From: Archivesica marissinica
Lineage: Eukaryota > Mollusca > Bivalvia > Venerida > Vesicomyidae
Direction of reading: 5' to 3'
NCBI GenBank assembly: GCA_014843695.1
Contig: CM026398.1
Coordinates: 43,579,372 to 43,643,371 of the forward strand
Length of the DNA: 64,000 nt
Shown here: piece after piece, positions 10,801 through 25,800 of the stretch
Position numbering within the stretch: position 1 is the first letter of the stretch
Layout: each line of letters starts with the position of its first letter
Translations under genes and position numbers: made by a program
The notes under the pieces: generated by a model
Database searches by the model: none
Told to the model about the DNA's origin: nothing
Seen by the model: only the letters and a program-made list of their open reading frames with translations

Positions 10801-13800
10801 GAATTTTGTAAACTCTTAGCAGATTTTGCAAATAAAACTTTATAATCAGCATAGAGTAATAAACAAAGTTTCATAGTACCTGTGTTTGTACGCTTCTTCA
10901 ATGTACTTACGATACATGCGAAATAGAAATGGAGATAGACATTCTCCCTGTCTAACTCCGAGAGTGCAAGAAAATTCCTCACTAAACGAATTCATAAACA
11001 TTTGATTTAACACAATCATACATGGATTTTATAACATCGAGAATTTTACCACGGACACCATAGTTAATTAATTTGTACCACAAAATGTCTCTTACAACAA
11101 AATCAAATGCCTTGTAAAATCTACAAATAGGCACAGAACAATCTGTCGCCATTATTTAAGCAATGCGATACTAATGCATTTAAGATAAAGATATTGTCAA
11201 CAGTACTCATATCCTTTCTAAGTCCGGCGTGTGCTTCAATGTATACACCATAATCTTCAGCCCAAATCTATTATTTAAATTTGTGTAAACATAAAACTAT
11301 CATGTTTCATTTGACATTAGTAGAATTTGATGATATAATAATGTCTGTTCATGTTTTACCCCTATATCAGCACCATTTTGAGCTATAACAACACGCTTCC
11401 TGGTCAGGCTCCAGCGGCTAACCAGTACTTGGTGCACCAACCTCCGTAAGAAACTACATATAAATAAGACATGGCCTGAGCGGGGCTCAAACCCATGACC
11501 ATCAGTGATGATAGGCTACAGTGGTATACAAGACAAGTCAGCGACCGTAACCACTTGACAACGGAATATTATAACATCACAAACTTCAAAATGATGTTTC
11601 AAATATTTCATGGTTATATCTTGTATCATATCTTATATGTCATTAGATGTCTGATTTTGAGCATTTTTTTCAACATTGTGAAGGATTTAACTGTGATATA
11701 TACACTCAACAAAATTCTTAATCGGTCATCTCGTGTTTTTGGGAGCCCAGCTAATAATCGTACAATATCAAACGATTTTCAATTTAATGCATTTTATTCC
11801 ATGTGATATCCAGCAATGCATTGCATATACATCTGTACTAAAACGTATCAAATAAGATGGAGGATACGTGAATGTATGAATATTGATACTATATGGTTAT
11901 TAATTTGCTCCAAATACTGTAAAACACCAGGTGACCGATTAGGAATTTTGTTGAGCGCATGTTTCGCTTCAATCTATATTTATATGGCATAAGCAAAAAT
12001 GCATTCCCTTTAATCTTACCCACAGTAGATACATCTAGGTATTAAATCGCAAACAAATGCAAAATAATCAAACTAAACTTACCAGCCAAAGTTGTAAAAG
12101 TAAACTGAAAAGAAAGAAATACAAATTAGTTTACGTTTGCCCAACAAATAACAAAAGAGAACCCGAGAATTAGCAATATGATATAGAATTAGCAATATGA
12201 TATTATAGAATTAGCAATATGATATTATAGAATTAGCAATATGATATAGAATTAGCAATATGATATAGAATTAGCAATATGATATAGAATTAGCAATATG
12301 ATATTATAGAATTAGCAATATGATATAGAATTAGCAATATGATATTATAGAATTACCAATATGATATAGAATTAGCAATATGATATAGAATCAGCAATAT
12401 GATATAGAATTAGCAATATGATATAGAATTAGCAATATGATATAGAATTAGCAATATGATATAGAATTAGCAATATGATATTATAGAATTACCAATATGA
12501 TATAGAATTAGCAATATGATATAGAATTAGCAATATGATATAGAATTAGCAATATGATATTATAGAATTAGCAATATGATATAGAATTAGCAATATGATA
12601 TTATAGAATTAGCAATATGATATAGAATTAGCAATATGATATAGAATTAGCAATATGATATAGAATTAGCAATATGATATAGAATTAGCAATATGATATA
12701 GAATTAGCAATATGATATTATAGAATTAGCAATATGATATAGAATTACCAATATGATATAGAATCAGCAATATGATATAGAATTAGCAATATGATATAGA
12801 ATTAGCAATATGATATAGAATTAGCAATATGATATTATAGAATTAGCAATATGATATAGAATCAGCAATATGATATAGAATTAGCAATATGATATAGAAT
12901 TAGCAATATGATATTATAGAATTAGCAATATGATATAGAATTAGCAATATGATATAGAATTAGCAATATGATATTATAGAATTAGCAATATGATATAGAA
13001 TTAGCAATATGATATAGAATTAGCAATATGATATAGAATTAGCAATATGATATTATAGAATTAGCAATATGATATAGAATTAGCAATATGATATTATAGA
13101 ATTAGCAATATGATATAGAATTACCAATATGATATTATAGAATTAGCAATATGAATATAGAATTAGCAATATGATATAGAATTAGCAATATGATATTATA
13201 GAATTAGCAATATGATATAGAATTAGCAATATGATATAGAATTAGCAATATGATATTATAGAATTAGCAATATGATATAGAATTAGCAATATGATATAGA
13301 ATCAGCAATATGATATAGAATTAGCAATATGAATATAGAATTAGCAATATGATATAGAATTAGCAATATGATATTATAGAATTAGCAATATGATATAGAA
13401 TTACCAATATGATATTATAGAATTAGCAATATGATATTATAGAATTAGCAATATGATATAGAATTAGCAATATGATATAGAATTAGCAATATGATATAGA
13501 ATTAGCAATATGATATAGAATTAGCAATATGATATTATAGAATTAGCAATATGATATAGAATTAGCAATATGATATAGAATCAGCAATATGATATAGAAT
13601 TACCAATATGATATAGAATTAGCAATATGATATAGAATTAGCAATATGATATAGAATTAGCAATATGATATAGAATTAGCAATATGATATAGAATTAGCA
13701 ATATGATATAGAATCAGCAATATGATATAGAATTAGCAATATGATATAGAATTACCAATATGATATAGAATTAGCAATATGATATAGAATTAGCAATATG

Positions 13801-16800
13801 ATATTATAGAATTAGCAATATGATATAGAATTACCAATATGATATTATAGAATTACCAATATGATATAGAATTACCAATATGATATAGAATTACCAATAT
13901 GATATAGAATTACCAATATGATATTATAGAATTACCAATATGATATAGAATTAGCAATATGATATAGAATTAGCAATATGATATAGAATCAGCACTATGA
14001 TATAGAATTAGCAATATGATATTATAGAATTAGCAATATGATATTATAGAATTAGCAATATGATATAGAATTAGCAATATGATATTATAGAATTACCAAT
14101 ATGATATAGAATCAGCAATATGATATAGAATTAGCAATATGATATTATAGAATTAGCAATATGATATAGAATTAGCAATATGATATTATAGAATTAGCAA
14201 TATGATATAGAATCAGCAATATGATATTATAGAATTAGCAATATGATATAGAATTAGCAATATGATATTATAGAATTAGCAATATGATACAGAATTAGCA
14301 AGGTATAGACATGTTGCCATATTGAACTTGTATTCTAAGTTATTTGTATATAACCCCTTGCCTGTTGAGTAAATAAAATCACATTTGCAAACATCATAGA
14401 TCCAGATCAGATCAGGATCTATGTTGTTTGCTACTCAGCCAAGTGTTTTAGCTTCAATATCCGAACAGTAAACAGCTGACATGTGTAGATGTTGTGTAAT
14501 AATGTCTATTAAGAATACCCAGATCAGAGACCAATTTGGACTTTGACCTCTAATTGCAACCTTGACCTAGAATCTAGGTGGGTGAAACATGCGTGCTGCA
14601 GGTCGTCTTGATGAGGTGAACATAAATAATAGTTATAAGAATAGGTCATTTTGAAGAAACATATATGGGCCAGACACAAAATGTATCAAAAATAGCCATT
14701 TGAACACCTACATTCCAAGTGTGACCTAGGCCTTGAACCGACCTTGCTGAAACCTTCGCTCTGCACACCGTCTCAATATGGTTAATACTGGTGCAAAATT
14801 ACTAGAAATTCCTGAAACGATTGAAGAGTTATGGACTATTCACAAAATATAGCCACTTGACCATTGACCTACAAGTGTGGCTGTGACCTTGACTGAACAT
14901 GGTTGGAAAACATCGTCTTAATGAAACAATCATTGGAGACAAGCTTAATGATCCTTGAAGGCAATTAGAAGATAACGGACAAGAAACGGACGGACGGACG
15001 GACGGACAGACATGATTCCATTGTAATGATTATCGTTGCATCACAGGGTCATTCATGAAACTATGTTGCTTCAAATGAAATATTTTGGAAATGAGGTTGA
15101 ATGCACCAAACTAAGGACACTGCTTATAATAAACTGCAAATGAACACAGCCATTACAAGAATGACACTGAACAAATGAACAGATACACAGTTACAAACAG
15201 TACCTCCTTCTTCCATAAATGTGTGCTGGTTGTAGAGGAAGCCACTCTTGTCCAGTTTATGGGGCCCACAATCTGCATGCTCACCAGCAATCTGCAGGTT
15301 GATTATAGAGTTGATGCCAGCACTGAAATACATTGATAATAGAGTTGATGCCAGCACTGACCTACATTGATAATAGAGTTGATGCCAGCACTGAAATACA
15401 TTGATAATAGAGTTGATGCCAGCACTGAAATACATTGATAATAAGAGTTGATGCCAGCACTGAAATACATTGATAATAGAGTTGATGCCAGCACTGAAAT
15501 ACATTGATAATAGAGTTGATGCCAGCACTGAAATACATTGATAATAGAGTTGATACCAACACTGAAATACATTGATAATAGAGTTGATGCCAGCTCTGAA
15601 ATACATTGATAATAGAGTTGATACCAGCACTGAAATACATTGATAATAGAGTTGATGCCAGCACTGAAATACATTGATAATAGAGTTGATGCCAGCACTG
15701 AAATACATTGATAATAGAGTTGATGCCAGCACTGAAATACATTGATAATAGAGTTGATGCCAGCACTGAAATACATTGATAATAGAGTTGATGCCAGCAC
15801 TGAAATACATTGATTATAGAGTTGATGCCAGCACTGAAATACATTGATAATAGAGTTGATGCCAGCACTGAAATACATTGATAATAGAGTTGATGCCAGC
15901 ACTGAAATACATTGATAATAGAGTTGATGCCAGCACTGAAATACATTGATAATAGAGTTGATGCCAGCACTGAAATACATTGATAATAGAGTTGATGCCA
16001 GCATTGAAATACATTGATAATAGAGTTGATGCCAGCACTGAAATACATTGATTATAGAGTTGATACCAACACTGAAATACATTGATTATAGAGTTGATAC
16101 CAACACTGAAATACATTGATAATAGAGTTGATGCCAGCACTGAAATACATTGATAATAGAGTTGATGCCAGCACTGAAATACATTGATAATAGAGTTGAT
16201 ACCAGCACTGAAATACATTGATAATAGAATTGATGCCAGCACTGAAATACATTGATAATAGAGTTGATGCCAGCACTGAAATACATTGATAATAGAGTTG
16301 ATGCCAGCACTGAAATACATTGATAATAGAGTTGATGCCAGCACTGAAATACATTGATAATAGAGTTGATGCCAGCACTGAAATACATTGATAATAGAGT
16401 TGATGCCAGCACTGAAATACATTGATAATAGAGTTGATGCCAGCACTGAAATACATTGATAATAGAGTTGATGCCAGCACTGAAATACATTGATAATAGA
16501 GTTGATGCCAGCACTGAAATACATTGATTATAGAGTTGATGCCAGCACTGAAATACATTGATAATAGAGTTGATGCCAGCACTGAAATACATTGATAATA
16601 GAGTTGATGCCAGCACTGAAATACATTGATAATAGAGTTGATGCCAGCACTGAAATACATTGATAATAGAGTTGATGCCAGCACTGAAATACATTGATAA
16701 TAGAGTTGATGCCAGCACTGAAATACATTGATAATAGAGTTGATGCCAGCACTGAAATACATTGATTATAGAGTTGATGCCAGCACTGAAATACATTGAT

Positions 16801-19800
16801 AATAGAGTTGATGCCAGCACTGAAATACAGATAATAGAGTTGACCCACTGAAATACATTGATAATATAGTTGATGCCAGCACTGAAATACATTGATAATA
16901 GAGTTGATGCCAGCACTGAAATACATTGATAATAGAGTTGATGCCAGCACTGAAATACATTGATAATAGAGTTGATGCCAGCACTGAAATACATTGATAA
17001 AAAGAAATACATTGATAATAGAGTTGATGCCAGCACTGAAATACATTGATAATAGAGTTGATACCAGCACTGAAATACATTGATAATAGAGTTGATACCA
17101 CCACTGAAATACATTGATAATAGAGTTGATGCCAGCACTGAAATACATTGATAATAGAGTTAATGCCAGCACTGAAATACATTGATAATAGAGTTGATGC
17201 CAGCACTGAAATACATTGATAATATAGTTGATGCCAGCACTGAAATACATTGATAATAGAGTTAATGCCAGCACTGAAATACATTGATAATAGAGTTGAT
17301 GCCAGCACTGAAATACATTGATAATAGAGTTGATGCCAGCACTGAAATACATTGATAATAGAGTTAATGCCAGCACTGATATACACTGATAATAGAGTTA
17401 ATGCCAGCACTGAAATACATTGATAATAGAGTTGATACCAGCACTGATATACCGTACATTGATAATAGAGTTGATTCCAGTACTAAAATAAATTTTACGT
17501 TTATAACGTCTTAAAGTTATAAAATCTAATTCATTCAGAAATAAGGAATTTATAAAAGATATTAACATTTTGGTTAAAATCAAAAAGAGGTAGGAGGTGA
17601 AGGTTGATATTGTGCAAGTTTCACAACGTATTTATACTACTGACACACTTGTGCAAGAATCCTTTGTAGCTACAGTCTACATTCGTTAAGTCAAAATCGG
17701 TTATGTCGAATTCTCCGGTTATCTCGAAGTCGGATCAACGTCCCGTTTCAGACACTATCATTTTACGTATAACTGGCTACGTTTATATAGAATTTCGCTT
17801 AGTCAAACTAAGGAAGTATTTTCCTCGGTCCGACGGAATTCGACATATCGGTAAATCCATATACATTGTCTTAGTTCACAAATAGAGTTGAGTGGAAATA
17901 AAACATGGGATGGACATAATTGGTAGCAACTATTTCTATGCTGCCTAGCAACTATTTCTATGCTGCCTAGCAACTATTTCTATGCTGCCTAGCAACTATC
18001 AAGAGGCCAACAAGGGACTACTCACTCCTTAAAGCTTTGAACTAGGTTGTGCTTCTCAATCCCTACATTTGATGGTCTCGCCATGGCAAGAATGTTGTCT
18101 GTGATCCTGAAATGTATAATCATACATATAAACATATAAAACTGAACGCTACATCCAACACTTCGGCTGTCCGATTAGTGCAGTGGTTAGCGCGCTCGCT
18201 TCTCATCAATGCAACCCGGGTTCGATCTTTGGAACGGGAAGCATGCGAGAGGTGCAGTGGTCGCCAGATCAGACAGGTGGGTTTTCTCCGGGTACTCCGG
18301 TTTCCTCCCACATGAATGACCACATTTACGTTTCAAATGTGCCAACGAGAGGGATTAATATAAGTTGTTAAATCTTGTTTCGCAATCATTGTAAAATAAC
18401 TAAAGCTTCAGTCTCTTGATCACAATTGCATAGAAACTACCATAGATAATACATTCCCTTGATCAGTTTCATAGATGCAAAAAGCGAGAGTACAGCCCCT
18501 TGATCACAATTGCATAGAAACTACCATAGATAATACATTCCCTTGATCAGTTTCATAGCAGCACAAGCGAGAGTACAGTCCCTTGATCACAATTGCATAG
18601 AAACTACCATAGATAATAAATTCACTTGATCAGTTTTATAGCAGCAACAAGCGAGAGTACAGTCCCTTGATCACAATTGCATAGAAACTACCATAGATAA
18701 TAAATTCCTTTGATCAGCTTCATAGCAGCAACAAGCGAGAGTACAGTCCCTTGATCACAATTGCATAGAAACTACCATAGATAATACAATCCCTTGATCA
18801 GTTTTGTAGCACCAACAAGTGAGAGTACAGTCCCTTGATCACAATTGCATAGAAACTACCATAGATAATACATTCCCTTGATCAGTTTCGTAGCAGCAAC
18901 AAGCGAGAGTACAGTCCCTTGATCATAATTGCATAGAAACTACCATAGATAGTACATTCCCTTGATCAATTTCATAGCACCTACCAATGAGAGTACAGTC
19001 CCTTGATCACAGTTTCCTCTGGCGCCCAACCATCCCCACTGCAGTATTTACATTTTTTACCCCCACAGAAGAGAGCACACTGTCTTTCAGAGGGGATAAT
19101 CCCCCGCGCTGTCTCAGTTGTCTTGCTGTATAAACCTTTGGGTTTATTACCTGCAAAACAATGTTAAAATGAGGTTACATCTACCAGTAATATGAAAAAT
19201 GGCACTGCCTACTTGTGCAGAGCTACAGTCAAGACATTCTAAAGCAGCCAGCCAACTGAATCACAGAAAGTATTATTATATTTCAGGTTTTACGCCTGCA
19301 TCAGCACCATTTTGGGCTATATCGCCGATGGGCAGTTTACCTAACAACACCTTCCCTGGGCAGGCTCTAGTGGTTAACCAGTACTTGGGTGCACCAACCT
19401 CCGTAAGAAACTGCCAACGTTTTCATATAAATGAGACATGGCCTGAGCGGGGCTCGAACCTGTGACCATCAGTGATGATAGGTTACAGTGGTATACAAGT
19501 CAGCGACCTTAACCACTCGACCACGGAGGCGGACCGGATCCCAGAAAGTAGCAAGTTAGTGCATGTGCTTGCTTAATAGAGGTCAAATGTATAATACATG
19601 TACATTTACATGTACAATTTTAATAAAAACATGTTAAAAGTAATCTACAGTGAAATCTGTCTTAAGCAGTCAGCCAAGGGAATCACAGAAAGTGGCTGCT
19701 TAGCACAGGTGGCAAATATAATAAAACAACATATGGGGACTATGGAAACTAGCTGCATAATACAGGTTCGCTGCTCAATGGAGGTGAGCACCAACACAGG

Positions 19801-22800
19801 TTTGACTGTATATCTAGAAATAGATCGCCCGTATACATATCTTTATTATTGACACAGCTAGATTAAAGTTAATTTTAGGCAATCTGGAATTAATGAAAGC
19901 TTGAAGACTTAGTGCTGTCTATATTTCACTGGATTGTGTTTTTATGTCTAACGGGTCTCCTTTGAGATTACATAGGAAATGTTTTTGAGGAAACTGTTGA
20001 GGAAATTGTTGACGAAACCGATGAGGAAACTGTTGAGTTAAGGAAACCGCCTGGATATATGCTGTGATAGATGCTGGAATAGATGCTGGGATAGATGCTG
20101 TGATAGATGCTGTGATAGATGCCGGGATAGATGCTGTGATAGATGCCGGGATAGATGCTGGAATAGATGCTGGAATAGATGCTGGAATAGAGGATGGGAT
20201 AGATGCTTGGATAGATGCTGGAATAGAGGATGGGATAGGTGTCGGGATAGATGCTGGGATAGATGCTGTAATAGATGCTGTGATAGATACTGGGATAGAT
20301 GCTGGAATAGAGGATGGGATAGATGCCGGGATAGATGCTGGAATAGAGGATGGGATAGATGCCGGGATAGATGCTGGGATAGATGCTGTGATAGATGCTG
20401 TGATAGATGCTGGGATAGATGCTGGAATAGAGGATGGGATAGATGCCGGGATAGATGCTGGAATAGAGGATGGGATAGATGCCGGGATAGATGCTGGGAT
20501 AGATGATGTGATAGATGCTGTAATAGATGCCAGGATAGATGTTGGTATAGAGGATGGGATAGATGCCGGGATAGATGCTGGAATAGAGGATGGGATAGAT
20601 GCCGGGATAGATGCTGGGATAGATGCTGTGATAGATGCTGGAATAGAGGATGGGATAGATGCTGGGATAAATGCTGGGATAGATGCCAGGATAGATGCTT
20701 GGATATATGCTGGGATAGATGCCAGGATAGATGCTGGAATAGAGGATGGGATAGATGCTGGAATAGATGCTGGAATAGATGCCGGGTTAGATGCTGGGAT
20801 AGAGGATGGGATAGATGCTGTGATAGATGCTGGGATAGATGCTGGAATAGAGGATGGGATATATGCCAGGATAGATGCTGGAATAGAGGATGGGATAGAT
20901 GCTGGAATAGAGGATGGGATAGATGCTGGAATAGAGGATGGGATAGATGCTGGAATAGAGGATGGGATAGATGCTGGAATAGAGGATGGGATAGATGCTG
21001 TGATAGATGCTTGGATAGATGCTGGGATAGATGCTGTGATAGATGCTGGGATAGATGCTGGAATAGAGGATGGGATATATGCCAGGATAGATGCTGGAAT
21101 AGATGCTGGAATAGAGGATGGGATAGATGCCAGGATAGATGCTGGAATAGAGGATGGGATAGATGCTGGGATAGATGCCAGGATAGATGCTGGAATAGAG
21201 GATGGGATAGATGCTGGGATAGATGCCGGGATAGATGCTGGGATAGATGCTGTGATAGATGCTGTGATAGATGCTTGGATAGATGCTGGAATAGAGGATG
21301 GGATATATGCCAGGATAGATGCTGGAATAGAGGATGGGATAGATGCCGGGATAGATGCCGGGATAGATGCCGTGATAGATGCTGTGATAGATGCTGGGAT
21401 AGATGCTGGAATAGAGGATGGGATAGATGCTGGGATAAATGCTGGGATAGATGCCAGGATAGATGCTTGGATATATGCTGGGATAGATGCCAGGATAGAT
21501 GCTGGAATAGATGCTGGGATAGATGCTGGGATAGATGCTTGGATAGATGCTTGGAGAGATACTTGGATAGATGCTTGGATAGATGCTGTGATAGATGCTT
21601 GGATAGATGCTGGAATAGATGCCGGGATAGATGCTGGAATAGATGCTGGAATAGATGCTGGAATAGAGGATGGGATAGATGCTGTGATATGTGCTTGGAT
21701 AGATGCTGGAATAGAGGATGGGATAGATGCTTGGATAGATGCTGGAATAGATGCCGGGATAGAGGATGGGATAGATGCTGGGATAGATGCTTGGATAGAT
21801 GCTGGAATAGATGCTGGGATAGATGCTGGAATAGAGGATGGGATATATGCCAGGATAGATGCTGGAATAGAGGATGGGATAGATGCCAGGATAGATGCTG
21901 GAATAGAGGATGGGATATATGCCAGCATAGATGCTGGAATAGAGGATGGGATAGATGCCGGGATAGATGCTGGGATAGATGCTGGGATAGATGCTGGGAT
22001 AAATGCTGGGATAGATGCCAGGATAGATGCTGTGATAGATGCTGGGATAGATGCTGGAATAGAGGATGGGATAGATGCTGGGATAGATGCTGGGATAGAT
22101 GCTGGAATAGATGCTGGGATAGATGCTGGGATAGATGCTAGGATAGATGCTGGGATAGATGCTGGGATAGATGCTAGGATAGATGCTTGGATAGATGCTG
22201 GGATAGATGCTGGGATAGATGCTGTGATAGATGCCGGGATAGATGCTGGGATACATGCCGGGATAGATGCTGGGATACATGCTGGGATATATGTTGGGAT
22301 AGATGCTTGGATAGATGCTGTGATAGATGCCGGGATATATGCTGGGATACATGCCGGGATAGATGCTGGGATACATGCTGGGATATATGTTGGGATAGAT
22401 GCTGGGATATATGCTGGGATAGATGCCCGGATAGATGCTGGGATAGATGCTGTGATAGATGCTGGGATAGATGCTGGGATAGATGCTGTGATAGATGCTG
22501 GGATAGATGCTGGGATAGTTGCTGTGATAGATGCTGGGATAGATGCTTGGATATATGCCGGGATAGATGCTTGGATAGATGCTGGGATAAATGTTGGGAT
22601 AGATGCTTGGATAGATGCCGGGATAGATGCCGGGATAGATGCTTGGATATATGCTGGGATAGATGCTTGGATATATGCCAGGATAGATGCTTGGATAGAT
22701 GCCGGGATAGATGCTTGGATATATGCCGGGATAGATGCTGGGATAGATGCTTGGATATATGCCAGGATAGATGCTTGGATAGATGCCGGGATAGATGCTT

Positions 22801-25800
22801 GGATATATGCCGGGATAGATGCTGGGATAGATGCCGGGATAGATGCTTGGATAGATGCTGGGATAGATGCTTGGATAGATGCTTGGATAGATGCTGGGAT
22901 AGATGCTTGGATAGATGCTGGGATAGATGTTGGGATAGATGTTTGGATAGATGCCGGGATAGATGCTGTGATAGATGCCGGGATAGATACTTGGAAAGAT
23001 GCTTGGATAGATGCTGGGATAGATGCTTGGATAGATGCTGTGATAGATGCTGGGATAGATGCTGGGATAGATGCTGGGATGGGTGCTTGGATAGATGCCG
23101 GGATAGATGCTGGGATAGATGCCGGGATAGATGCTTGGATAGATGCTTGGATAGATGCTGGGATAGATGCTTGGATAGATGCTGTGATAGATGCTGGGAT
23201 AGATGCTTGGAAAGATGCCGGGATAGATGCTTGGATAGATGCTGGGATATATGCCAGGATAGATGCTTGGATAGATGCCGGGATAGATGCTGGGATAGAT
23301 GCTGGGATAGATGCTTGGAAAGATGCTGTGATAGATGCTGGGATAGATGCTTGGAAAGATGCCGGGATAGATGCTGGGATAGATGATGGGATAGATGCTG
23401 GGATAGATGCCGGGATAGATGCTGGGATAGATGCTTGGAAAGATGCTGTGATAGATGCTGGGATAGATGCTTGGAAAGATGCCGGTATAGATGCTGGGAT
23501 AGATGCTGGGATAGATGCTGTGATAGATGCCGGGATAGATGCTTGGAAAGATGCCGGGATAGATGCTTGGATAGATGCTTGGATAGATGCTGGGATAGAT
23601 GCTGGGATAGATGCCAGGATAGATGCTGGGATAGATGCCGGGATAGATGCTTGGATAGATGCTGGGATAGATGCTTGGAAAGATGCTGTGATAGATGCTG
23701 GGATAGATGCTTGGAAAGATGCCGGGATAGATGCTGGGATAGATGATGGGATAGATGCTGGGATAGATGCTTGGAAAGATGCCGGGATAGATACTTGGAA
23801 AGATGCTGGGATAGATGCTTGGAAAGATGCCGGGATAGATGCTTGGATAGATGCTGGGATAGATGGCAGGATAGATGCTTGGATAGATGCTGGGATAGAT
23901 GCCAGGATAGATGCTGGAATAGATGCTGGGATAGATGCTGGGATAGATGCTTGGATAGATGCTTGGAGAGATACTTGGATAGATGCTTGGATAGATGCTG
24001 TGATAGATGCTGGGATAGATGCTGGAATAGATGCTGTGATAGATGCTTGGATAGATGCTGGAATAGATGCTGGGATAGATGCTGGAATAGAGGATGGGAT
24101 AGATGCTTGGAAAGATGCCGAGATAGATGCTGGGATATATGCCGGGATAGATGTTGTGATAGATGCCGGGATAGATGCTTGGATAGATGCTGGGATAGAT
24201 GCTGGGATAGATGCTTGGATAGATGCTGGGATAGATGCGGGATAGATGCTGGGATAGATGCTGGGATAGATGCTTGGATAGATGCGGGATAGATGGGATA
24301 ATTGGATAATGCTGGGATAGATGCTGATAATGCGGATAGAGCTGGGATAATGCGGAAAGATGCGGATAGATGCTGGGATAGATGCCAGGATAGATGCTGG
24401 GATAGATGCCGGGATAGATGCTGGGATAGATGCCGGGATAGATGCTTGGATAGATGCTGGGATAGATGCTTGGAAAGATGCTGTGATAGATGCTGGGATA
24501 GATGCTTGGAAAGATGCTGTGATAGATGCTGTGATAGATGATGGGATAGATGTTGTGATAGATGCTTGGATAGATGCCGGGATAGATGCTTGGAAAGATG
24601 CTGGGATAGATGCTTGGATAGATGCCGGGATAGATGCTATGATAGATGCCGGGATAGATGCTGTGATAGATGCTGGGATAGATGCTTGGAAAGATGCTGT
24701 GATAGATGCTGGGATAGATGATGGGATAGATGCTATGATAGATGCCAGGATAGATGCTGGGATAGATGCTGTGATAGATGCTGGGATAGATACTGGGATA
24801 GATGCTGGGATAGATGCTTGGATAGATGCTGGAATAGATGCTTGGATAGATGCTGGGATAGATGCTGGGATAGATGCTGTGATAGATGCTTGGATAGATA
24901 CTTGGATACATGCTGGGATAGATGCCGGGATAGATACTTGGATAGATGCTTGGATAGATGCTGGGATAGATGCTTGGATAGATGCTTGGATAGATGCTTG
25001 GATAGATGCTTGGATTGATGCTTAGATAGATGCTGGGATAGATGCTTGGATAGATGCTGGGATAGATGCTTGGATAGATGCTGGGATAGATGCTTGGATA
25101 GATGCTTGGATAGATGCTGGGATAGATGCTTCGATAGATGCTTAGATAGATGCTGGATAGATACTTGGATACATGCTGGGATATATGCTTGGATAGATGC
25201 TTGGATATATGCTGGGATAGATGCTGGGATAGATGCTTGGATAGATGCTGGGATAGATGCTTGGATATATGCTGGGATAGATGCTGGGATAGATGCTTGG
25301 ATATATGCTGGGATAGATGCTGTGATAGATGCTTGGATAGATGCTAGGATAGATGCTTGGATAGATGCTGTGATAGATGCTTGGATATATGCTGTGATAG
25401 ATGCTTGGATAGATGCTTGGATAGATGCTAGGATAGATGCTTGGATAGATGCCGGGATAGATGCTTGGATAGATGCTTGGATAGATGCTTGGATAGATGC
25501 TTGGATAGATGCTTGGATAGATGCTTGGATAGATGCTTGGATAGATGCTTGGATAGATGCTAGGATAGATGCTTGGATAGATGCTGTGATAGATGCCGGG
25601 ATAGATGCCAGGATAGATGCCGGGATAGATGCCCGGATAGATGCCCGGATAGATGCTGTGATAGATGCTGGGATAGATGCCCGGATAGATGCTGGGATAC
25701 ATGCCGGGATAGATGCTGGGATATATGCTGGGATATATGCTGGGATAGATGCCCGGATAGATGCTGGGATAGATGCTGGGATAGATGCCCAGATAGATGC

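Noticed and set aside
15124..17410. Overlapping minus-strand ORFs of 214-350 codons ([16 protein letters not shown]...)
   Set aside because: By-products of the 34-bp array being open in three frames. Only the terminal [18 protein letters not shown] part belongs to a real exon (PTPDC1 exon 4).
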